From: Lentisphaera sp.
GTDB lineage: Bacteria; Verrucomicrobiota; Lentisphaeria; Victivallales; GWF2-50-93
Assembly (NCBI GenBank): GCA_020721745.1
Contig: DYMC01000068.1
Span: 1 to 11,867, forward strand
Direction of reading: 5' to 3'
Length of the DNA stretch: 11,867 bases
The notes beneath the pieces are model-generated. The model was not told the origin of the DNA and made no database searches. It saw only the letters and a program-made list of their open reading frames with translations. Both the position numbers and the translations under genes were made by a program. The number at the start of each line of letters is the position of its first letter. Position 1 is the stretch's first letter. Positions 6,920 through 11,867 of this stretch are shown one piece after another.

Positions 6920-8655
6920 TCAGCCTCCCCAGATGTCAATTATCTTCCCGTTGAAGGACTTTATCACTTCCTTGACGAACTCGTTTTTTTCCGCCTTCTC
7001 CTTGAGCCCTCTGATGTCGCGGCTGTGCAGGGGGGCGGTCTCGTGGGGGGAGAGGACTTCGTTTTTTCTGATGATCGAGAGTTTCGCGTCCTTGATGGAG
7101 AAGAGCCGCCTGAGGCAGTTTTCCAGCGCCAGATGATCCTTCTCGAGTATGCGGATGTCGTTCCGTCCATGTTCCGCGTCAATTGCGATCTCGAGTGTTC
7201 TGCCGTCGAAGGAGAGGGGGACAGCCTCCTGCAGCTTGTCCTTCAGGTGCGGGATGGCCATCTGGACCTCCTTGATGAGGGCGACCAGTATTTCTTCCGC
7301 GCTGCGGTTCTTGTCCTGGAGGCGGGGAGCCGTTGGCGCCGTTTGTTGCGGTGCTGATTTGTGCGGGCGTTGTTCTGGGGCTGTGTATGGGGCTCTTGCT
7401 TCCCCGGCGGAGCTTTGGCGTGGCGCTGGTGCGCCGGGAGCCGCTGTCCTGTTCAGTCGTTCGTCAGTTTTTTTTTTGGCTCCTCTGCGGGAGCCTGCTT
7501 GTCTTCGCCCTGGAGTTCGTTGATCTTTCGGATCAGATCCTCGACCTTCGCGGAGTGTGAAATCCGCGCGGCCTTCAGGAGAAGCGCCTCGATGAAGACG
7601 TGCTTGTTTATTGCGTCGTGGAGGCTTCTTGACGATGCTGAGAGGGTCTCTATCAGTCTCTGGACCGTGTCGAGTGGATGGTTCGCGCCGAGCTTGAGGT
7701 ATGCCGCCGCGGCCTCGTCGTTCTCCTCGAGTATCCTGCCGGCGTTCTTCCCTGCGATTTTCGCAATCTGCACCGACCGGAGGGTGGAGAGAAGGTCGTC
7801 GTAGAGTTTTTCCAGATTCTTGCCGCCCGATGCGATCGTGTTGAGTGTGTTGACTATCTTCTGCGCGTCGTTGTCGAAGAGGGCTGTAACCAGTCCTTCG
7901 AGCTCGTCTTTCGCGGCGAGGCCGAACACTGAGACGATGTCGGATTCGGCTATCTCCTCGTTCTCAGAGGAGCGGAAGGCGATCATCTGGTCGAGGAGGG
8001 ATTCGGCGTCGCGCATTCCTCCGTCCGCGGCCCGCGCTATGGCGGAGATGGCATCCGTGGATATCCTGACCTTCTCCTGCTCTGCGATTTTCGCAAGCGA
8101 CTTTGATATCATGGCGGTTGGTATCCTGCGCAGGTCGAAGCGCTGGCATCTGGAGACGATGGTGGGAATGACCTTGTGCGCCTCGGTGGTGGCGAAGATG
8201 AACTTGACATGGGCCGGGGGTTCCTCGACGGTCTTGAGGAAGGCGTTCCATGCGCCGGCGGTGAGCATGTGGACTTCGTCCACTATGTATATCTTGAATT
8301 TTCCCGATACAGGCGCGTAGTAGACCTCGTCGCGGAGATTCCTCACGTTGTCAACGGTGTTGTTGCTGGCGCCGTCAATCTCGATGACATCGAGGCAGGA
8401 GGCATCCTGGACGGCCTTGCAGTTGTCGCATTCGCAGCATGGCTCCATGGACGGGTATTTGCGGCAGATCAGGGCCTTGGCGAAAATTCTCGCGATGGTC
8501 GTCTTGCCTATGCCGCGGGGGCCGACGAAGAGGTAGGCGTGCGCGGCGCGCTGCCTCATTATCTGGTTCTGGAGCGTTTTTGTCACGTGCTCCTGTCCGA
8601 TCACCTCGGAGAAGCGCTGTGGCCTCCATTTTCTCGCCAATACCTGGTATTCCAT
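6920..8655 (-). CDS. dnaX: DNA polymerase III subunit tau (DnaX, full length through a -1 recoding or slippage site)
   Basis: Tau is the clamp-loader ATPase that also links polymerase cores and helicase. The first 396 residues are in the start frame; after the A10 run (7468-7477), re-reading one A, or one extra A in the mRNA, opens a frame with no stop down to 6920, for 578 residues in all. The slipped frame gives KKKTDERLNRTAAPGAPAP, then a Pro/Ala/Gln-rich linker typical of DnaX. Next come RSAEEILVALIKEV and a tau C-terminal-type domain ending in FVKEVIKSFNGKIIDIWGG. That the linker and the domain continue in one open frame is strong evidence that the long form is made. The alternatives are an undercalled homopolymer (A11 in truth, then tau only) or a broken gene; dnaX is normally essential, which disfavours the last. 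Start and N-terminal motifs are given under the short product. Confidence 0.88.
7453..8655 (-). CDS. dnaX: DNA polymerase III subunit gamma-like product (DnaX, unshifted frame)
   Basis: Without slippage, reading from ATG 8655 ends at TGA 7453-7455, giving 400 residues with the tail EEPKKKLTND. The ATPase and oligomerisation domains are complete. Motifs: Walker A GPRGIGKT (45-52), four zinc cysteines C64, C73, C76 and C79 spaced as in E. coli DnaX, Walker B IVDEVHM with Asp126/Glu127, sensor 1 FATTE, and the SRC arginine-finger motif with Arg169. Such a product could load the sliding clamp but would lack the polymerase- and helicase-binding domains. AGGAA (8665-8669 on the opposite strand) lies about 9 bases before the start. 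The gene stands alone here, without the recR or ybaB neighbours often seen, and is divergent from the esterase. Confidence 0.92.
   Translation of the reverse strand: MEYQVLARKWRPQRFSEVIGQEHVTKTLQNQIMRQRAAHAYLFVGPRGIGKTTIARIFAKALICRKYPSMEPCCECDNCKAVQDASCLDVIEIDGASNNTVDNVRNLRDEVYYAPVSGKFKIYIVDEVHMLTAGAWNAFLKTVEEPPAHVKFIFATTEAHKVIPTIVSRCQRFDLRRIPTAMISKSLAKIAEQEKVRISTDAISAIARAADGGMRDAESLLDQMIAFRSSENEEIAESDIVSVFGLAAKDELEGLVTALFDNDAQKIVNTLNTIASGGKNLEKLYDDLLSTLRSVQIAKIAGKNAGRILEENDEAAAAYLKLGANHPLDTVQRLIETLSASSRSLHDAINKHVFIEALLLKAARISHSAKVEDLIRKINELQGEDKQAPAEEPKKKLTND
7465..7495 (-). promoter_or_regulatory. dnaX slippage/frameshift signal: GC hairpin then A10
   Basis: Read in the mRNA sense, GGCTCC-CGCAGA-GGAGCC (7495 to 7478) forms a perfect 6-bp stem and is followed at once by ten A residues (7477-7468), then CTG ACG AAC GAC TGA. 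The stop lies 12 bases after the run. The run holds A AAA AAA heptamers for ribosomal -1 slippage. The hairpin directly upstream resembles signals reported to aid RNA polymerase slippage on homopolymers, and Thermus thermophilus dnaX uses transcriptional slippage on an A run. An AGAGGAG stretch inside the stem could also act as an internal Shine-Dalgarno stimulator, as in E. coli dnaX, although its spacing is short. Confidence 0.7.
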
Positions 8656-8686
8656 GTTGCCGCATTCCTAGATTGCTGAAAAAAGT

Positions 8687-8714
8687 ATTCTAACACGGGC
8701 GGAGCCGCTTTCAA
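8687..8714 (-). promoter_or_regulatory. Putative sigma-70-type promoter of dnaX
   Basis: On the minus strand TTGAAA (8714-8709) and TAGAAT (8692-8687) are separated by 16 bases. They lie about 32 bases upstream of the dnaX start, leaving a short leader that contains the AGGAA ribosome binding site. This is a pattern match only. Confidence 0.5.
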
Positions 8715-8741
8715 GCCGAAGAAGTTTTTTTCTTTTTTCTT

Positions 8742-8769
8742 TTGACTATCCTGATTCTGCGGCTATTTT
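8742..8769 (+). promoter_or_regulatory. Putative promoter of the esterase gene
   Basis: TTGACT (8742-8747), a 16-base spacer and TATTTT (8764-8769) lie about 57 bases before the chosen start ATG 8827. TTGCCT/TATAAA (8781-8810) is an alternative pair, but it would place the transcript start on the ribosome binding site. The region is back to back with the dnaX promoter. Confidence 0.4.
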
Positions 8770-8826
8770 TGCGCGATGGGTTGCCTAGCGGGAACAGTCA
8801 AAACTATAAAACACGGGAGATATGCC

Positions 8827-9789
8827 ATGCCGATGATAGACATGCCGCGCGAGAAACTGTTGAAGTACAAAGGCAGCAGTCCAAGACCAAAGGATTTCGA
8901 CAGATATTGGAAGGATGCCTTGGCCGAGATGAGGAGGGTGTCCCCGGATACCGAACTTATTCCAATCAAGCATCCAGCGCGGAATGTGGATTCGTTCCAT
9001 CTGTGGTTCACCGGAGTGGGCGGGGCGAGGATACATTGCATTTATGCGCGTCCCAAGAAGATCGAGGGCAGGATTCCTGCCGTGGTGAACTTCCATGGAT
9101 ATAGCGGGTGCGCAGGACAGATATCCTCCCTGATGGGATGGACTGCGATGGGATTTGCCGCGGTGGCCATGGATTGCCGGGGGCAGGGCGGCTCCAGCGA
9201 GGATGTGTCCCATGTGAAGGGCTCGACTTTCCACGGGCACATCATAAGGGGGATAGAATCGCCTGAGAAGCTGCTTATGAGAAGCGTATTCCTGGATACC
9301 GCCCAGCTGGCCGGGATCGTGATGGGCTTTGACGAGATTGACCCTAGGCGGGTGGCTTCGAACGGTGGCTCCCAGGGTGGCGCGTTGTCGGTCGTCTGCG
9401 CTTCGCTCGATCCTCGCGTCGCCGCATGTGTGTCCTGTTTTCCATTCCTTTCCGACTACAAGCGCGTGTGGGATATGGACTGCTCCGGTGCCTACAGCGA
9501 GATACGCGACTGGTGGTTCAGGAAGTATGATCCGCTTCACGAGAGGGAGGATGAGTTCTTCGAGACGCTTGGATACATAGACATCCAGAACCTGGCCCCG
9601 AGGATCAGGGGGGATGTGCTCATGTCGGTGGGGCTGCGCGATCAAACGTGCCCCCCCTCGACGGTCTATGCAACGTTCAACAAGATCCGTGCGAGGAAGA
9701 AGCTTCTAGTGTATCCCGACTTTTGCCACGAGGATCTCAACGGATGGAATGACGCGGTATCGTATTTCCTGTGTGAAAGGCTGTTGTAG
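8827..9789 (+). CDS. CE7-family acetyl esterase (acetyl xylan esterase/cephalosporin-C deacetylase type)
   Basis: Alpha/beta hydrolase that removes acetyl groups from small acetylated sugars such as xylo-oligosaccharides; family members also deacetylate cephalosporin C. From ATG 8827 it has 320 residues, the usual CE7 size, and shows the CE7 signature: the RGQ triplet (118-120, in DCRGQGGSS), the nucleophile elbow GGSQGG with Ser182, Asp272 in GLRDQTCPPS and His301 in CHE. HGY near residue 90 is expected to form part of the oxyanion hole, and PKDFDRYW near the N-terminus is also typical. The open frame reaches ATG 8776, but GGGAG at 8815-8819 sits 7 bases before ATG 8827, and the extra 17 residues are unlike the family. 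No signal peptide is seen, so it is probably cytoplasmic and acts on imported sugars. No neighbouring glycoside hydrolase or transporter is present to fix the substrate. Confidence 0.92.
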   Translation: MPMIDMPREKLLKYKGSSPRPKDFDRYWKDALAEMRRVSPDTELIPIKHPARNVDSFHLWFTGVGGARIHCIYARPKKIEGRIPAVVNFHGYSGCAGQISSLMGWTAMGFAAVAMDCRGQGGSSEDVSHVKGSTFHGHIIRGIESPEKLLMRSVFLDTAQLAGIVMGFDEIDPRRVASNGGSQGGALSVVCASLDPRVAACVSCFPFLSDYKRVWDMDCSGAYSEIRDWWFRKYDPLHEREDEFFETLGYIDIQNLAPRIRGDVLMSVGLRDQTCPPSTVYATFNKIRARKKLLVYPDFCHEDLNGWNDAVSYFLCERLL

Positions 9790-9838
9790 CGGCGGGCCAC
9801 GTCGCCATCAGCCCAATCCAAGGTCAAATTCATCAGAG

Positions 9839-9883
9839 CCGGTTGCAAAACTCCATGCGGCTCGCGTGGTGTTTTGCAATTGG
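9839..9883. repeat. Hairpin, copy 2 of the TTGCARAACTCC palindrome family
   Basis: TTGCAAAAC (9843-9851) pairs perfectly with GTTTTGCAA (9871-9879). Inward, CC/GG pairs follow one mismatch; outward come two G-U pairs and then CC/GG. The loop is about 13 bases. The arms match the hairpin at 1904-1945 closely (TTGCA[A/G]AACTCC on the left side), while the loops differ. This is the pattern expected of a conserved palindromic repeat, not of chance. Confidence 0.65.
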
Positions 9884-9949
9884 TCACATCAATATGCAAC
9901 TCAATCCGAAAAGAATTCCGCGTCCATGCGGGTTTCTTCTCCTGATATT

Positions 9950-10012
9950 ATTTCCGTTTAGGGCAATTGCCCTTGCCCTAAACGGAAATCCACAAAAAAC
10001 TGGTTTTGTGGA
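9950..10012. repeat. Two tandem perfect hairpins
   Basis: The first has 17-base arms (9950-9966 and 9973-9989, beginning ATTTCCGTTTAGGGCAA) around a 6-base loop. One base later CCACAAAA (9991-9998) pairs with TTTTGTGG (10005-10012) around AACTGG. Neither is followed by a T run. They lie about 160 bases beyond the esterase stop and about 300 beyond the accD stop, far for terminators of either. A structured RNA or a repeat element is possible. Confidence 0.7.
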
Positions 10013-10022
10013 CGGGCTCTAT

Positions 10023-10127
10023 TTACCAACTAAACTCATCTCCGGCGACGCAAACGTTCAAGATAAAAACGAGAAGGACGATCCTGTGCGACAATCTTGT
10101 CCGAGGGTAATTTTGAGATCGGCTCAT
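10023..10127 (-). CDS. Possible 34-residue peptide with a signal-peptide-like profile
   Basis: ATG 10127 opens 34 codons ending in TAA. The start MSRSQNYPRTRLSHR is basic and is followed by the hydrophobic IVLLVFILNVCVAG and then DEFSW. This is the shape of a cut-off signal peptide or of a tiny membrane peptide. No good ribosome binding site is seen (GAG immediately before the ATG). It may be the head of a deleted secreted-protein gene, or chance. Confidence 0.2.
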   Translation of the reverse strand: MSRSQNYPRTRLSHRIVLLVFILNVCVAGDEFSW

Positions 10128-10144
10128 CTCGATGGGGTATGGAT

Positions 10145-10160
10145 GTAAATATTCACGGAA
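10145..10160. repeat. Third copy of the AAATATTCACTGAA motif
   Basis: GTAAATATTCACGGAA matches the reverse complement of 6900-6915 at 15 of 16 positions and the arm at 6830-6843 at 13 of 14. Here it stands without an obvious partner arm. Confidence 0.55.
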
Positions 10161-10167
10161 TTCTTAC

Positions 10168-10290
10168 TTATGGATGACCGCCGCCGGGGCCGGATTGGTC
10201 TACGGTGCACGCCAGGATCGCGTAGGGCTGCTTGGTTCCCCACCTGACCCGGTTGGCGTCTGACGTCACATAGGTTCCGGCTTCCGGCGA
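10168..10290 (-). pseudogene. Remnant of an unrecognised protein C-terminus
   Basis: A minus-strand frame, not the accD frame, reads SPEAGTYVTSDANRVRWG and TKQPYAILACTVDQSGPGGG, then HP and a TAA stop at 10170-10168. Its composition (balanced charges, aromatic residues, a strand-like YAILACTV) looks like a real folded protein end. No start codon or body is present; upstream it runs into the end of accD. I read it as the last 40 codons of a gene whose remainder was deleted when it came to lie next to accD. I do not recognise the family. Confidence 0.35.
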
Positions 10291-10306
10291 CGATAAGAAA
10301 AAACTT

Positions 10307-11188
10307 TCAACTCTTTGTCTGCTGGCTTTTTTTCCCGTTCTTTGTGCTTCCGCTGAAATATTCGATGAGGAGGCTCAGCTCGGTTCTGAGGTCCTTCCTG
10401 TGTATTATCCTGTCTATCATTCCCTTTTTGAAGAGGAATTCTGATGTCTGGAATCCTTCCGGGAGGGTGGCCTGGGTGGTGTCCTTTATCACTCGAGGTC
10501 CAGCGAATCCGATCAGTGCGCCGGGTTCGGCCACGACGATGTCGCCGAGGGATGCGAAGCTGGCGGTGACGCCGGCGGTGGTCGGGTTTGTCATTATCAC
10601 TATGTATGGCTGTTTTTTCCTGGAGAATCTGTGGAGCGCGCCGCTTGTCTTGGCCATTTGCATGAGGCTGACCATTCCCTCGTACATTCTTGCGCCGCCG
10701 CTGGCGGTGACGATTACCAGCGGGATGGAGTTCTTCTCGGCGAGTTCCGCGAGGCGGGCTATCTTCTCGCCGACGACCGATCCCATGCTCGCGCCGAGGA
10801 ATCTGAAGTCCATGACGGCGAGCGCGTATTGGGTTCCGTTGAGTGTGGCTGTTCCGCAGAGGACGGCCTCGTTCATGCCGGTCTTGGCCTTGCTCTTTTC
10901 GATTTTTTCCTTGTATGGTGCGACACCCTCGAATTTGAGGGGGTCGAGGGAGAGCATGGACGCGTCGGTCTCGCGGAAGGAGTTCTCGTCGGTGAGGAGT
11001 TTTATCCTTTCCTGCGCGGTCATCGGGTAGTGGTGGGAGCATTTGGGGCAGACGTTGAGGTTCTCCTCCGTGAGCTTGTTGTAGGCGACCTCGGAGCACT
11101 TCGGGCATTTGCCCCATAGGCCTCCCGGTATCTCCTTCTTCTTGGAGGTCGTTATTGTCGTATATTTTTCCTTCGTGAAAAGGGCCAT
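10307..11188 (-). CDS. accD: Acetyl-CoA carboxylase carboxyltransferase subunit beta (AccD)
   Basis: Beta subunit of the AccA-AccD carboxyltransferase, which moves CO2 from carboxybiotin to acetyl-CoA to make malonyl-CoA, the first committed step of fatty-acid synthesis. It has 293 residues, usual length. The N-terminal four-cysteine zinc ribbon is intact (C28, C31, C47, C50: CPKC and CPKC), followed by the crotonase-like core with FRFLGASMGSVVGEKIARL, TASGGARMYEGMVSLMQMAK, NPTTAGVTASFASLGDI and EPGALIGFAGPRVI. The tail after residue 280 is basic and low in complexity. The start ATG 11188 lies 1 base after the comF stop, with AGAGG (11198-11194) upstream, so translation is probably coupled to comF. 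accA is not in the window. Confidence 0.96.
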   Translation of the reverse strand: MALFTKEKYTTITTSKKKEIPGGLWGKCPKCSEVAYNKLTEENLNVCPKCSHHYPMTAQERIKLLTDENSFRETDASMLSLDPLKFEGVAPYKEKIEKSKAKTGMNEAVLCGTATLNGTQYALAVMDFRFLGASMGSVVGEKIARLAELAEKNSIPLVIVTASGGARMYEGMVSLMQMAKTSGALHRFSRKKQPYIVIMTNPTTAGVTASFASLGDIVVAEPGALIGFAGPRVIKDTTQATLPEGFQTSEFLFKKGMIDRIIHRKDLRTELSLLIEYFSGSTKNGKKSQQTKS

Positions 11189-11189
11189 G

Positions 11190-11867
11190 TCAACCTCTTG
11201 CGATTACGATGATGTTAACTTCGGTGCAGATGCCGGACTTCAGCAGTGTTTCGCTCGCGGCCTCGAGGGTCGCGCCTGTGGTCAGGACATCGTCGAGCAG
11301 TAATATAGACTGGGTTTTCCGAAAATCACGTTTGATTCCGGATATCTTGAAGGCTCCCCGCAGATTTTTCTTTCTTTCCTCCCTGGAGAGATTGGCCTGC
11401 TTGGGAGTTCTCCTGACGCGTCTGAGCAGTTTTGCCATGGGGACCCCGCTGGCCCGGGAGAACACCGAGGCGAGAAGCTCTGTCTGGTTGTATCCCCTGA
11501 ATATCCTCCTGGTCCAGTGCATGGGGACCGGGACGACGCAGTCCGCACGGCCTCCCTGCTCCTTCCATGCTTTGGCGGCGAGTTCCCCCAGAAGGCGGGC
11601 GAAGTGGGTGCGGCGGTTATATTTGAAGTCCTTTACGGCCTGCCTGATCGAGTCCTTGTAGTTCATGGCCGCGACGGCTTTCTTCCAGGGACGCTTCTCC
11701 TCCTTCAGGCATTTGGAGCAGATATCGAATATGCCGTCGTTCTCGCCGCCGCATCCCGGACAGAACGGAGGCTTTATGACCGGCAGATCCGCCGCGCATT
11801 CCGCGCAGAGATGCATATCCGCCGCCTTCCTCTCCCCGCAGATGTAGCATATGTCGGGGAAGAAAGA
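11190..11867 (-). CDS. comF: ComF-type phosphoribosyltransferase family protein, 5' end beyond the window
   Basis: Member of the ComF family, linked to uptake of transforming DNA in competent bacteria but widespread in others, with a zinc-finger head and a type I phosphoribosyltransferase domain. 225 residues are visible. The reading frame continues upstream of ATG 11816 to the window edge as FPDICYICGERKAADMHLC. That adds the first of the CxxC pairs typical of ComF, so the internal ATG is not the true start and the gene is cut by the edge, probably by only a few residues. Cys pairs: CYIC (7-10 of the visible part), CAEC (21-24), CPGC (36-39), CSKC (50-53). VVPVPMHW and RGYNQTELLA are family signatures, and LLLDDVLTTGAT (about 189-200) is the PRPP-binding motif. 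accD follows after one base. Confidence 0.92.
   Translation of the reverse strand, partial: SFFPDICYICGERKAADMHLCAECAADLPVIKPPFCPGCGGENDGIFDICSKCLKEEKRPWKKAVAAMNYKDSIRQAVKDFKYNRRTHFARLLGELAAKAWKEQGGRADCVVPVPMHWTRRIFRGYNQTELLASVFSRASGVPMAKLLRRVRRTPKQANLSREERKKNLRGAFKISGIKRDFRKTQSILLLDDVLTTGATLEAASETLLKSGICTEVNIIVIARG

Larger units (their letters stand above)
9790..10306. other. Repeat-rich gap with possible gene remnants
   Basis: About 500 bases separate the stop of the esterase from the stop of accD. It holds the TTGCARAACTCC-family hairpin (9839-9883), two tandem hairpins (9950-10012), a possible small peptide on the minus strand (10023-10127), a copy of the ATATTCAC motif (10145-10160), and a protein-like tail on the minus strand (10168-10290). 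A plus-strand frame crossing 9843-10148 runs straight through the palindromes and is not believable. The mixture suggests a place where repeats have accumulated and genes have decayed. Confidence 0.6.

Noticed and set aside
7025..7357. Plus-strand frames across the dnaX 3' part
   Set aside because: The minus-strand -1 frame gives a continuous tau linker and C-terminal domain; the plus-strand frames are antisense noise.
8776..8826. Upstream ATG 8776 as the esterase start
   Set aside because: ATG 8827 has a well-placed GGGAG and gives the usual CE7 length. The extra residues overlap the likely leader region.
9839..10012. Possible CRISPR-like array
   Set aside because: The hairpins differ in sequence and length, have no regular spacing, and there are no cas genes.
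9843..10148. 101-codon plus-strand frame in the gap after the esterase
   Set aside because: It runs through three perfect hairpins, so its sequence is dictated by palindromes, and it has no ribosome binding site.
10320..10345. A7 run near the accD 3' end as a second slippage site
   Set aside because: It lies in the dispensable basic tail, and the alternative frames add only low-quality sequence. The accD frame ends normally.
10266..11117. 283-codon minus-strand frame overlapping accD
   Set aside because: Arg/Pro/His-rich out-of-frame shadow; the accD frame contains the zinc ribbon and carboxyltransferase motifs.

Overview
The window reads as chromosomal DNA of a moderately GC-rich, probably Gram-negative bacterium. 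An envelope-glycan (O-antigen ligase/Wzy type) gene sits among housekeeping genes, and the gaps hold several families of palindromic repeats. I cannot name the taxon from sequence alone. A member of the PVC group (Verrucomicrobiota, Kiritimatiellota or Lentisphaerota) would fit the repeat-laden gaps and gene content, but that is a weak inference.

Layout. 1-292: no convincing gene, several short inverted repeats. 293-1893 (+): damaged membrane gene of the O-antigen ligase/polymerase type, apparently missing its N-terminal part, broken by a one-base frame change at a T6G5 run, and carrying an alpha/beta-hydrolase-like C-terminal stretch. 1894-2116: gap with a strong hairpin. 2117-6815 (+): tight cluster argD, argF, glgP (acetylornithine aminotransferase, ornithine carbamoyltransferase, alpha-glucan phosphorylase). 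6816-6919: convergent gap with a long inverted repeat. 6920-8655 (-): dnaX, in which an A10 run preceded by a GC hairpin separates a 400-residue gamma-like product from a 578-residue tau product. 8656-8826: divergent promoter region. 8827-9789 (+): CE7-family acetyl esterase. 9790-10306: gap of about 500 bases with several hairpins, a possible 34-residue peptide and a remnant of a protein C-terminus. 10307-11867 (-): comF (cut by the window edge) followed one base later by accD.

How the genes work together. ArgD and ArgF catalyse two steps of arginine synthesis and probably share a transcript with glgP, whose product releases glucose-1-phosphate from storage glucan. dnaX, comF-accD and the esterase are separate units for replication, DNA-uptake-type phosphoribosyltransferase function plus fatty-acid synthesis, and deacetylation of sugar esters.

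The most interesting signals are the apparent recoding or transcription-slippage site in dnaX, where the slipped frame gives the LONG product, the opposite of E. coli, and two families of dispersed inverted repeats, each seen more than once here. I see no CRISPR array, intact insertion sequence, RNA gene, or defence or secretion system.
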